A DNA stretch of 64,000 nucleotides from Montifringilla adamsi (lineage: Eukaryota > Chordata > Aves > Passeriformes > Passeridae). The stretch covers positions 14,881,860 through 14,945,859 of the forward strand of contig JAGGNK010006448.1 of the NCBI GenBank assembly GCA_017590115.1, given 5' to 3'. The notes below the pieces were generated by a model. That model ran no database searches, was not told the DNA's origin, and saw only the letters and a list, made by a program, of their open reading frames with translations. A program made the translations under genes and the position numbers. Shown one piece after another: positions 10,931 to 23,069 of this stretch (within the stretch, counting starts at the first letter, position 1; every line of letters begins with the position of its first letter).

Positions 10931-13331
10931 ACTGAATACCTTTCTAAAATATATCTTATACAACTAAACATTTTGCCATTTCCCCTAGAAAATGGCAATA
11001 CACTGGCTCAGTTACATTTTAGAGGATCTCAGTTGAGCCTCTAGTATCTCCTGAAAGAAGCAGTAATAAATGGAAAAGGCATTCTTTCTATAACAATATC
11101 TGTTGACTAATATCCCTTCAACAGATTTCAGTAGGCTACCATGGTTTCCTGACAAGAAGGTTTAATCCCGTGTATCTTTTCTGCCTTCCTCCATTTTTTT
11201 TTTCAAATTCAGGCAATCATTAACATATGTCTCTATTTTACACGTGCAAAAATGGAGTTGGCGATTATTACTTTTCCAGAAAAATATATACACGTTGCCC
11301 AAAAAGTGACATTTTGTGCTTATAGTAAAATACTTTTTGAACATATTGCACCTGCTGCTGTACTCCAGTACAGCCCAGTGTTGGCTGAAAAACTGAAAGA
11401 ACAATTCTTAGATTTAATATAAAACAAAATATAAATTATTCAGTTTTATACAAAAGATTTAATTTTGAAACTAAAATTATTTGATACTGAAGCTGCTACT
11501 TGACAAATGATTACTTCATTCTCTACTTAGTGTGATCATTAGTAGTCTTGAAATCTACAGAGCATTTCTTTGTACTTTATAATACACTGCCATTACACTT
11601 AAAAGGACCAGTGATTCTCACTTCTCTGCTTTGCAGCTTCTGCTGGGTGAACAGGCAAGAAGGCAGAGCAGGCAAAGTATTTTGATTGGGCATTTTTACT
11701 GTTACCATAGAGACTCATTGAAAAACTCAACTAAATGTACTCCTTAAAATGTCAAACACAGGAAGCAGGAGGGAAATTTCAGTGAAAAAATATCTGAAGA
11801 GCATAAAGCTGTTATATTAGCTAAACTCACTGCACCACTCCTTCATTCACTGTAGGTTAAGTAAATCCTGCTTCTGAACCTAAGGGAATTATTTCCTTTC
11901 AAATATGGGCTTTCAATTACCTTTGAGATATGAACTCTAATCTCTTTGGTAGAAGATGAAAATTAACTGTATCTACCAATGCCAGTCCTACATGAGGCTT
12001 AATTAATTTGGATTTGATTCTTCCTCTCATTTCAACAAAAAAAAAAGTAAACATTTGAGTAATAATCTTACAATGTGCAAAACACTAGGTGCACCTCTGA
12101 TTTTATTATGGAGCGTTAAGGATGAACCAAATTCATTCTAGCATCATAATTTTTTATTACTCATTTTCCATTGGGGGGTGGGCTTTCAGCAAGGGGTCAG
12201 TAAGCAGTGAAGCCAACACGGCTGTGGGAGTGGTTTCTCTTTGCTGTCCTGTGGGGAGGTACTGAGAGCCTGGCGCTGACAGCCTCTGCCCACTTGCTGC
12301 ACAGCCCACACTTGCCATCGCCACCTTCTTTCTCTCTCCTCTCATTTAAAGAGATTAAGGATGATTATTTAGAGAGGGGTCCTCACTATTGGCAGCAGTG
12401 CTGAACTATGGAAACCTCCCAAAACTCGTATCAGATAGCACCGTAACTGTTTTAGTAGGAAATAATGTGCACACGATGAAAAGTAAATGTAAGATGAAAA
12501 TTGTGCACTGCGTGGCTTGCAGGAAGATTTAATATGAAGTTGCCTTAAAAACCAATGGGGATCAATTTTAGAATTAATATCCTGTCAGCTCTGGGTAGCC
12601 CTGTCATGTAGACTAAAACACTTTGGCTAGATTGGATATATTAGAGTGCAGTATTTATTTTGTGGTCATAAGTATTGGGCTATGGGCCAGGATTCCCAAG
12701 TCCTTTAGTAATTTCCCAGGTTTTGACAAATACATTGCAGAATTTTCTTTGACCTTCCTTCCTCTTTGCTTGTTTGTGAAACTACCACCACGGTACTGAG
12801 TATGTAAAAATATTCCGCAAAACTTAGGTCTAATGTTTTAGTAGTTAATCTTGATAACACTTGATTTCTTGTAATTTCTTATATCTGGAGGAAGAGCATG
12901 CTGTAATGACTTCATAAATGTTGGAAAAAACCCCATGTTTCTTCCTTCACAACTCTCATCTTCATTATTTCTTTAGTTGGAGGGTAGACTTTTTTCCATA
13001 AAAACAGCCTATGTTAAAAAATCAAGATTCCTGTGCAACAAAAATAATTTGGTGATATGAAATATTTTAATTAGGTTAAAGATCTAGTAATAATTATCAA
13101 TAAAAGCATGAAGCTTTGTTTAACTGTGTCTGCCAATTTTTCCTCTTCTATTTTTCAATACCCAAATGAACCAAAAAAAAGGCAGCAAAAGGAGTAACTT
13201 TACTAAAAAAATTTCTTGTAAAGAAAATTTTTCCAATGTATCTCAAAATATATTTTGAATTTTACCTTTTTTGCGAGTCCTTGCTTTTCAAGTCTCTCTT
13301 GTTAAAAGGTATTGCTAAGTGGCAGTAATTT

Positions 13332-13354
13332 AAGAGTATTTAAAAAATACTCTT
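13332..13354. repeat. Perfect 10-bp inverted repeat with 3-nt loop
   Basis: aagagtattt at 13332-13341 is the exact reverse complement of aaatactctt at 13345-13354, separated by aaa. AT-rich content makes it moderately stable as a hairpin. No run of T follows, so it is not evidently a terminator. Confidence 0.7.
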
Positions 13355-14953
13355 CACAGTTATCATGCCAGATTGTCTCAACACATCCGTTATGTTGCAA
13401 TTACTGATGCATGCTGAATATGATAAATGTAGAAATTTCTATTTTGACATGGCATCATGTTAAAATAAATAAACCATAAGAAAGGCAACTTTTCAAATAT
13501 TAAATGCTTGTGATTTTTTTTGAACATATATCACATTAGTGCCTCGACTGACAACTCTTAATCCTTCTTCAACAGGGAAAATCTGTCCCACAAGTAAAAA
13601 AACAAAGGCTTTTATTGAATTAACAGGAAAATAATAGCAATAGTCTAATAATAGAGAATGCCTTGGGGTCTTATATGTGGACTTTAATACCCGGATTCTG
13701 TCTAATGAAAAAAATCTTTCCGCATACATATAAAATAGCTTGTAAAAGGAACCACTTTTATATCTCATCTGTTCTCTATTCTCAAATGAGTGTTGTACAT
13801 CCTCTCTTCATAAGAAAGGAGGTAAAGAGATGTCATTTCTGCTGTGACATTGTGCTCAGTCCCTCCCTAAAAGAAGATATGATAACACAAGATGCTCTAC
13901 AGGTGTGAGGGACAAAGAACTCATGCCTTTTTCACCTTAAATTCTGTTGAATTACTAAGAGTAATTTATGAAAATATTTATTTACTTCCCCAGATATTAA
14001 CATATGTCTGGAAATTCTATGACTTATTTTGTGGGAAAATGGCAGCCTCAGAATGAATGTATTTGAGAACAAGCTCTTTTTATGTGGCAATTCCCTTAGA
14101 AAATTCTGCCATTGTCGATGTAACTTGCAAATACCTACTTGTAAATATCTAACTTGTAAACTTAATAAACTTGTATCATACCTGGACAATGTTTTAAAAT
14201 TTAATCAGGAACACAACTTTGGTGCTTACTCTTGCAAAATAGCTGTAAATATTGCGTTTACAGAAATTCAGAAAAAGAAGGAAAGATTCTACATATCACA
14301 ATGTTATTAAATGCTAAAATAGGATTTATGCTAAAGGACTAGTTTTAACCCTTTCAGACTTTCAGGAAATACCGAATGCCATGTAGAAGAAGCATAGTAT
14401 ATGCTTTATGTGATATAATTATATGGTATTAGTCCTCATTATTTATATTTCTGCTGTGACTCTGGAAAATCATGCACAAAAGAATATTAGAAAAAAAAAG
14501 TTTAGATTTTAAACATGTCTTGGACTGTGTTACTTTTCTTGCTACTGTAATGTGAATTTTGTCTTTCATGGCTACTGATCTGTTCTATGTTGCAGTAAAA
14601 TGCTAATCAAAAAATCAATGGAAACATTTTTCCCATAAAACACAACGCCCTCCAGAGGTTTGCTTGGCTCTGTGTAGGTCAAAATCTGTGACCTCACAGT
14701 ATTTGTAAAATACCAGTGGTAACTTCTCAGAGTGTCACAGCAAAATTGTTTTCAAGTCTCCAAGGAGGGTTCAGACTCTAGTGTCAGTGGCAACAAAGGT
14801 AAGGGCAACAATTATATGTCAGCTCTATTCTATCTTCAAAGAGGGCATTTTGCCAGTCTGACACGTTGGCTGAAAAAAACCCTCACACATGCGAATCTTT
14901 TTTTTCTTTCTAATTTATTTTTGGAGATGTGGTAGAACCTGGGATGAATCTGT

Positions 14954-14977
14954 AAAAAAAAAAAAAAAAAAAAAAAA
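14954..14977 (+). repeat. Uninterrupted A24 tract
   Basis: Twenty-four consecutive A residues. The 300 nt upstream do not show an open, spliced or recognisable mRNA-like sequence and no flanking duplication was found, so a retrocopy tail is not supported. It is listed as a simple repeat. Confidence 0.85.
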
Positions 14978-17900
14978 GGACCAGAAGAGCCTTGTAAGAC
15001 CACCACAGATGTAGTCACGGATAAACTGAAAGGAAGTTCACTTTCTTTCAATTTTTCGAGCAAAATATATATTCCAATATTTTCCCCTGTTTAGCAGTTT
15101 CCCATAGTAATAAGGGTTTTTTTTACACTGAACAAGCCAGGAACTAAGGAAAATTAAATAGCCTAAATAAAAGTTGTAAGCAGTCAAAGTCTTCAGACTA
15201 CATGGGGTTTTAAAAATTATTTTTAAAATTAAAACCTTTACAGATTTTCTCATTTTTCTCCTTCAAAATATTATAAAGGATTGTGGAAAAATAAAGAAAG
15301 ATTTCTCAGGAAAACCATATTTGATTGACTTCTGGTTTTATGTTTTTTAAAAAAAGGTCTTGTCTTTATGCAATGCCGTGGGTAAAAGACTGCTTGTCAT
15401 CCTTGCAGGTATGGAATAATTAGAGAAGAGGACATAAATGAGATTAACATCTTAACAATACTAGGGAATATTCTATTATACTGAAGGAAGGAGAAAACTA
15501 CTCAAGGGAGCAGAAAGGTTTCAGATAAGGGAAACACAATTAAATTCCATTATGAACTTGCTAGGGAAGAATGAAATGAAATGCAGTGTCTGTGAGACTT
15601 CCTGGATAGCATTCGTGAGGAAAAAAAAATAGAATAATGAGACACCCACGGATGTATCAGTGAGTGATTTTTTTGGGGAAATAAATATGAGAGTCAGAGA
15701 GAGCTTTCAAGAAGAAATAAAGTGCTGAAAGACTACAATCCTAAAGAAACACTCTGAAATAAATGGCAAGTTTCTCATTGATCTAAATAGATATTAAGCA
15801 TTCAGCTGACAACTTCTGACCAAATTCGGCTTTGATCACCTCCACATAGGAAGGAGCCATTACTCTGACACTGGTTTAAGACAAAACAAAGGTTATGCAA
15901 CTGCTGAAACGGAATTGACTGAACTGGAAGGTTGTTAGAGCAGAGCACAGATCACTGATGTTCTATATTACCTCAGGGACACAATTGCTCTTTGAAAAAG
16001 GATAAGTATGCATACGTAGAAATGACTCATGATACTTTGAACTAATTATTATTTAATCAGTGCCTGATAAAAAAAATAAAACCTCAGAAGAGGCAATTTC
16101 CTTTTGTTTTATTGCGTAAACAAGGGTCATGTAAAGACAGCTGTGTAAATGTGTATTCTTCTTTCAGGCATGTTATTCTAGGCAGAACTAGTAGCAGTCT
16201 CTATTTTTAGAGCTGCCTAATACTCCCTGCTGTGCAAAGCTGTCTATATTATATGAGCTTTGCCAAACTTTCCTTTTTTACTTGAAAATTATTATAGAAA
16301 ACATCTTCATGAATGTTTCCAAAAATTTTCAGCAATAAAAGTGTAGTTATGACCAAGAAACCAGAGAAGAAAGCAAATTTCTCCATCTTAACTACTGCTT
16401 GAGACCCAGAGAAGTGCTACAACACACTGAAACACACTATGCATTTCCCTTTTTGAAACTTTACATTTTGCAAATATTATTTCTTGTGTTAAAAATGACC
16501 CTTATGCCATCTTTAATGGTGACTTAAAATTTAACGTAGTTGCATTCTTTAAACAGTTTATACTCACAGTCAGCACTGGTATGTTCTCATCAGAGCTCAT
16601 CATCACTGTGGGTGCTGAATTCCCCTAGTGTACTTGACAGCGCTGTACTCAAGTCTGCTCTTACTCTCAATGGAAGAAAATTGGATATTTTAGGCAAAGC
16701 CTATCCCAGTTAAGAGTCATTTGAAAAGCAGACTGTAACATGTGAAAAGGATCCTGCTAATGTACAAGCAGGGTACCACATATGCGCATGCTGATTTTTT
16801 GTGCCATTTTAATTTCTTCTGACCCAGAGCAGTACGTGCATGTAATCCCAGCACACCTTTAGACTTTTCAGCAATGCTGAAAACAGAATGACAGCTTAGA
16901 CAGGGTGTACCCACAGTTATGGGCCCCTGAATAGAGTTTCTAAAAGTCTGGTTTCCTTGTTTTCTGTGCATATGTATTAAAGCAAGAAGCATACAATGAT
17001 GCATTCTCTGTCACTGACAATTTTTTTTTAAAAATAAACACTGTTCTGCTGTCTAATTAAAAAAAAAACAAAACAGGAATGAACACTAACCACTCGTGCA
17101 AGTCATGCCCCTGGGCCTCCACTCAGTGAAGAACTAGAAAATTTATTTGCCCCAGCAGAGACATGCCCTGGGACATTGTCATGCTGCTCAAGTTGTGATA
17201 TGTAGTGAAACCAGAGAAAGTCCAAAAACATGCAAAAAAGGATGTGACTTACTAGCCATTTGCTCAAGTTCTAGAAGCCTATTGTAAAGGTGGGATGATC
17301 CACTAGAAAGGGAACATGCAATATTTGCTTTCTTTTTTTCCCCCTACTTTTTGCAATGCTTTCCAACTTTTAGTAACATCTTCAGTGTAAAATCTATGTT
17401 CATAATAAACTCACTGAAAAAATACCTGGAGTTTGCTTTATCAAATAAGTTGGTACTGGCTGCACAAATTTCAAACACATATAGAGTGAAGGAGAGTGCT
17501 TAAGACAAGTGGATATTTTTGGGATCTTACTTGAATGGACATGATATTAAGTAAAATTAATATTAAAATTAATTTAAAATTTAGTTTCTTAATCAAAGTC
17601 AATTCTTTCACACTAAAAAGCAAGAATAATTTTATTGAACTAGATATTAGCATAAAACTTACAAGGCAAGTTTGACCTGCTAGAATGTGCCTACTTGCCA
17701 ATTCCAGTTAAGTGCACAAGTATCCTTGTTGATACAAACAGAAAGCAAAATGTTCAAGACCATATAAAAATGCTAGAAAAACTTGAAAGTATAACCAAAG
17801 TGTAACTCAAACCAGTTGGGATGGATGAGAAGGTTCTGATCTGGGTAATAAAATAAAACTATTCTATTATGACGTTAAAGCCCCTAAAAGCAATAAGGTA

Positions 17901-18825
17901 TCTTGAAGTTGATCTCAGAGCACAAGTCTGTGCGGTGTTATCTCTGCAAAAGAAAAAGCACTTATCGAAAATTCCTTTAAAGGTTAGAGCTTTTCGCAGC
18001 TGTAAGTCACAAAGAGCTGAGGTATTAAGGTGCCACACTGGTACCAGAAAAAGTTCCTCCATCAACTTCATTCAATATAAATTCTTACCTAAAAAACCAA
18101 GTAGTTTTATTAAGCAATACAAAAAGAGGATTTGTAGAAGTGGTATAATTGCACCTCGGTTTCTCTTGGTCTCCTTTCTCAGGAGCAAAAGACTATTAAA
18201 GGTGAGCATTATCTATTTGCTGTAAATTTCAATAATCTAAAAATCTGAGTAATACTCTTGCCCTTAGTAATCTAAACTGAAGACTGATTATATTCAGGTA
18301 CTAAAAGGTAGAAATAAATGTGGTTTTTAATACTTAACAGTAACAAGAAATCATTATCCAGTATTTGTAAAATACATGTAAGCTGTTACTATTCTGTATG
18401 TCATCTGTGTGTAACACTTGGCTGTAGAGGAGCAAAACAGTTATTTTGAACCTCTGGTAGATTAGGTTGCTTTATCCACATGGTGTATGTGAGGTGAATA
18501 TGGCAGCCAACAAAATGACCTTCCTATGAGAAAGTAAAGAGAAGAGAGCTTAGACACAATGGAATTGAGATTTCATCTCCATGAAGGCTTGGAAAAAACC
18601 CTGATCTCTCATATGACTCTGAGACAAATGAAAGAGCTATGCCCCAAAGAGACAAGCATGTGGCAGTTTTTACACCAGAAATATGCACAGCTAAGCCTAC
18701 CAGCTCCCAGTCATCAATGAAATGGTAAGTGTCCCTGATGAACCTTGTCTCCACACTGAATCAGTTCTACTAACAAAATACACAGGTCTGGTGCATGGGT
18801 GTAGAGAAAGGTGTTACATGAAGCA

Positions 18826-18910
18826 GTAAATTGTAGGAATTTAGGACTGAAAAGAAATCTGAGAGCTTTTTAGTCCCCTGTGGAAACAACACCACAGAGC
18901 ACCTCTGAAG
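18826..18910 (-). mobile_element. Possible old CR1 3' end, minus orientation
   Basis: The plus-strand text aatttaggactgaaaagaaa followed by tctgagagctttttagtccc resembles the reverse complement of a CR1 3' untranslated tail (mismatched versions of the usual ggactgg, gggacct and agtcc blocks). The match is short and diverged, and the terminal octamer is not clean. It could be chance. Confidence 0.35.
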
Positions 18911-21194
18911 TACAATGCTTCTGTTAGGTAGTTCCTTCTTTCTCTGGCAGATATATGCAAGACATTTAGTAACACGTTCATGGTTGTGACTGTTGAAAAA
19001 ATATGATCTTGATACTTTAAAACAGATACAGATCAAAAACCTTCTCCTTGACAAAGTAAATCCTGCATCAGATGTGTGGAAACGTGCAGACGTAACTCCG
19101 AAATCACAACCAAGTCAGATTTTCCATCCAGAAATTCATATTTGGAAGGTTCTAAAACCAAAGAGGAAGAATATTTACCTTTTTAAATGGAAGAGGTAAA
19201 AAATATGAGCCACATCAAAAATGTGGAACTGCTAATGGTGCCTGGATGTATGCTGAGAGCATATCAGTCTGAGACCTGAATGCACATCGTGTCATACAGC
19301 ATCCTTCCCTCTCCTCCACTGCTTCGCCTTTCCATTGGATTAAAATGCGGGTATGTGACTAGAAAAGGATTTACTCAGAACTCTGGCTGTTCTTGAGAGA
19401 AGATTTATGGGAACACAACATAAAGCCTACACAGCCAACATATTGCCACTGCTCATGCTCAACTAGTTAATAATTCAGAGGCACTTCCATTAAAAACAAT
19501 GCATAATAACATATTATAGTAAAGGTGGAAATAACTGTTCCAAAGTAGATTACTGTTTCTACCTGATTAACATAAATTCCTACAGCCCAACCAGGATCAA
19601 AGTTTAATCTTTTCAAAGCTTGTCTTGTATACACACATCTGCTGCACTTGACATTTTAACAACATCTGTTTTCACTTATCTGATGTCTCTATTTCATTCT
19701 GCTAATGCTGAGCATATCTTCTTGTGCGCACATGGAATTTTATCTTTCCGACTTCACAAGTCAGTGTGGACATCTGGTGTTCATGAACATTTACTCTGCC
19801 TACTGAGGAAGGAAGGTGTTACTATTCAGAAAAGTTAAGGTTATTGAAGTTTTAACCCCTTTGTTATATTAAAGTTTTTACCTCTTTGTTACAGGAGGCA
19901 GGTAGTTTTCCAGAGTAAGATTTTTGTAGATTCAACCTTGAATATTGATTCTAAGCAAGGATTGCTTGTAGTGAGTTAGACAGGAAAGAATGTGTCCTTA
20001 GTAGGAAAACAAAAAGAGTGCTCAGAAAAGCAGTCAGGATTTGAGGCTTACATGTTTCATTAACTTTCTTCAGTGAGGCCAGATTCATCTTTGATTCTCT
20101 GAGATAAAGGCAGGCAATAAATTCTTAGGGATAGTTTCTCTGACCTAGATGTAAAATAAGTTAAAGCATTTATTTTAAGTTCTGATTTTAAACGTTAACA
20201 GTCTCTGCTAGAAACTTACAACAATTTGTATCAGTGTTCTTGATGCAATGCATGATAGAAACAGAAACAGGGTCAGAAGGGAAGTTTTTCTTGGCACCAA
20301 GAAAACAGGGAAATATGTATTATATGAGTGGAAAGGGCTTGTGTTTCTCCTATATTTATTGCAAACAATTCTACTCTAAGAGTACTGTTATTTAAAGGAT
20401 TGTGTCAGGATAAAGCTGTCTCCATACAAGAGGAAACAGAGAATCTTGGCAGCCCTTAGCATAAATATATCCTTTCTCTAAACAGCATTAACTGGTACAA
20501 CCATTTTCCCACAAACTGCAAAATACTACCTTGTAAGAAATGATAGTGGAGATCTACAACACAGGCATATACAGATACACTGAAAATTCACTTGTGTGGT
20601 GGAAAATGGTACTAATCTCATTCAAACTGCATAGCAAATGCACTGAGTCAGCAAGCACCATTTAATCACAGTATTTTAATGGAAGAGAAGAATATTAGTT
20701 TTCGCACTGGGGAAAAGAAATTCTCTTGTTACTTGAATGATCAGCTGATTGAGCATATTCTGGTATCTGGAAAAACCCAAAGGTTCATCTTATTAACAAA
20801 GAGCAAGTTTGACAATACAATTTGAATCTATACAGCCAAATTCTCTCTTCCCCTCCCAAAGAGAACTGTCTCATCTTTGTTATCTATTGGGTTACTTCAA
20901 ACCCTTGGTAGTCTTCTGATCAGATCATTAATTTAGCTGCAGTTATTGTCTTACACTGTAGTTTTTATGGTGTAGTAGTTAACAAGGGTGTGAGCCAAAA
21001 ATTGTGTCAGGCAATGGGATAACTATGAAGTGTAGTGGATTGTTGTAGACCAGTGCTACATGTTATGTGTGAAGCCATTTGGTGATCATACTTGTTAGTA
21101 CAGATGTAGCCACAGGCACTATGATTCTGGATTTGTATGTGGTTAGTAAACAAACAGTGCCTAGACCATTTTACAGCCATAATTTTCTCCATTT
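18911..21194. other. AT-rich unique DNA, no gene recognised
   Basis: Open frames here are under 75 codons and carry no domain. No microsatellite longer than a few units and no further interspersed repeat was recognised. Confidence 0.5.
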
Positions 21195-21278
21195 GAGTGA
21201 TAGCCCTACTCTGACTGGGCAGGTTGGTCTAGCTGTCCTCTAGAAGTGTTTTCCATCAAACACAGTTCTGTGATTCCT
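21195..21278 (+). mobile_element. CR1 3' tail fragment, plus orientation
   Basis: The words gggcaggttggtctagctgt, cctctagaagtgttttccat and agttctgtgattcct keep the order of the CR1 3' tail: a G-rich block, a tagatgacct-like block, a ttccaac-like block and the terminal attctgtg octamer. The identity is moderate and upstream CR1 sequence is not recognisable, so this is a short and old copy. Confidence 0.5.
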
Positions 21279-21383
21279 CTGAAAATAGTAGCAATTTTCT
21301 CTCCCTCTCAGGGTTGACAGGTTATATTCACTTAGAAATACTGACATTTAACAATGAAGAACTTTGCTGATCTACAGTATCAT

Positions 21384-21407
21384 TCATGGCATGAAAATAT
21401 GCCATGA
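21384..21407. repeat. Perfect 9-bp inverted repeat, 6-nt loop
   Basis: tcatggcat (21384-21392) and atgccatga (21399-21407) are exact reverse complements around gaaaat. No function is apparent. Confidence 0.7.
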
Positions 21408-23024
21408 CACACATTACTCAAAATCTGCTCTGCAAGATACAGACGTATGTAAAGATGAAGGGCTGTCAAACCTGCAGCACTTACAGTAGTGCCCTCTGGT
21501 TTTCAGAACTTTCGTTCCCGAGTGAATTTTATGATAGCTTGTGAAGAACACATTTCATAACATTACACTTTCATGATGATTCCTGTCCTGATTCAATGCA
21601 AACTGGCTTTATTAGTCCTCCAATGTGTAACAGGGAAAAAATTAGAAGCAAGGTTAAGTAATAGTTCATGTGACTACAGTGTGGTAAGCACAAATAATTT
21701 AGATTATTTGCTTTTGAATATTTACAATTTTTTTTTTTTTTTGCCATTTAGACAACCTGGTGATTGTAGCAAGAGCAAGAGATGTCTTTATTTCTTCATT
21801 TTATACTAAATAGGTAACAATCTTAACTTCAAGACACAAGTTTTCTTGAATGGGCTTAATTTTATATAGTATAAGTATTCAAAAGTTAGCTGCCTAAATC
21901 TAGGTTAATTTCCTTAGATTTCCTTTGCTGTAAACAATAATATCTTCAGAGTCGCACATTTCACCCTAAAATAGATATCTCTTTAATCATCTCATGAAAG
22001 GGAGGAATTGTGGCACAAGTCCAAGGTAATAAATTCTTTAAGAGTTTAAGGACTTAAGGCTTGCATAGGCAGAACAGTTAAAAGAGAATTTTCAAGTGCT
22101 TAAAAGGACATGGTCAAATATTTTAAAATACTTTGCTGTCTATGTTTAACTCCTTTATTTCATGCTTTGTTTATATTATATGAGACAAGGAATGCAGGAA
22201 CTGTTCTATGGAGTCCAACCAAAATGGAACATGTTTTGGCATCCTGTCCTTGGAAGAAACACCAATGCTTAGGAAATGCAGGATGCACTGGGTGATTCAT
22301 CTTTTAGTCAACTCTTGATTTCTATTAATTAGCCATTTAAAATCTGCCTGTAAAAATTACACCTGAAGTATAGTATTTAATATTCACTCAGCCTAAATGC
22401 CTGAGACATGTTTTAAATCTGTTTCTTGAATACATTTGCACATTTGACCTCCAAAATGACTGTAACAAAGAACTCAATACTACATTCAACACGGTGCTGT
22501 GTGAGAAAAACAGTGTTTACTGTATATCTGATTAACTTTTGATGAAAATACATAATTATAACATTAGAATAAAGATAATATGATTCATAACCACATTTAC
22601 CATTTGTTTTTCAAAATTATACAGATCTTGATGGTATTTTTCCTCAGTCGTACCTTTTAAGACTCAGTTGCACTTGATGTGGGTGAGATAACATACGTCT
22701 AATTGTTCTTTGTTATAACATTTTTTCTAGTTCTGCCATAGTCTGGTTTTAAATCACAGACAATATTTTTAATGTAACATTCCAGATGGCAGTTATCTAT
22801 TCAAGTCATCTATGGGTAATATACTTTCCCAGGGACCTGTCTGTATTGACTGGAGGCTTCCTTCTGTATACCCAAATTAGAGATTCTCACTATAACTCAG
22901 TTTTGTAGGTGCTTTTGTTTTCCTTTTGTGTGCATTATTCTATGCTTACTAATTTTACATTTCATATGTTATTTCATCATTGAGTCACTGACTGTGACTC
23001 TTGATCTCCTTACAGACACTTTTG

Positions 23025-23069
23025 ATTTTGACTATGTAGAGTTATTTTGACTATGTAGAGTTATTTTGA
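23025..23069. repeat. 19-bp tandem repeat, 2.4 copies
   Basis: The 19-nt unit attttgactatgtagagtt occurs at 23025-23043 and identically at 23044-23062, followed by a partial third unit (attttga). Exact identity of the two full units suggests a recent duplication that could be length-variable between individuals. Confidence 0.9.

Larger units (their letters stand above)
10931..18825. other. Long AT-rich unique region, no gene recognised
   Basis: No domain-bearing frame, RNA gene or clear repeat was found. Features of note are a locally GC-richer patch at about 12,200-12,345, a perfect 10-bp hairpin at 13,332-13,354, a 24-nt A run at 14,954-14,977 and A/T tracts throughout. The 118-codon plus-strand frame at 17869-18225 is lysine- and arginine-rich without a recognisable fold and overlaps a 70-codon minus-strand frame. 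Confidence 0.55.

Noticed and set aside
12157..12404. Opposed open frames of 62 and 65 codons in a GC-richer patch
   Set aside because: Both are explained by local composition; neither has a domain or start context.
14954..14977. A24 tract as a retrocopied mRNA tail
   Set aside because: No mRNA-like open sequence upstream, no AATAAA 10-30 nt before it and no target duplication.
17869..18225. 118-codon lysine- and arginine-rich frame
   Set aside because: No recognised motif, an overlapping minus-strand frame of 70 codons, and no splice or promoter context.
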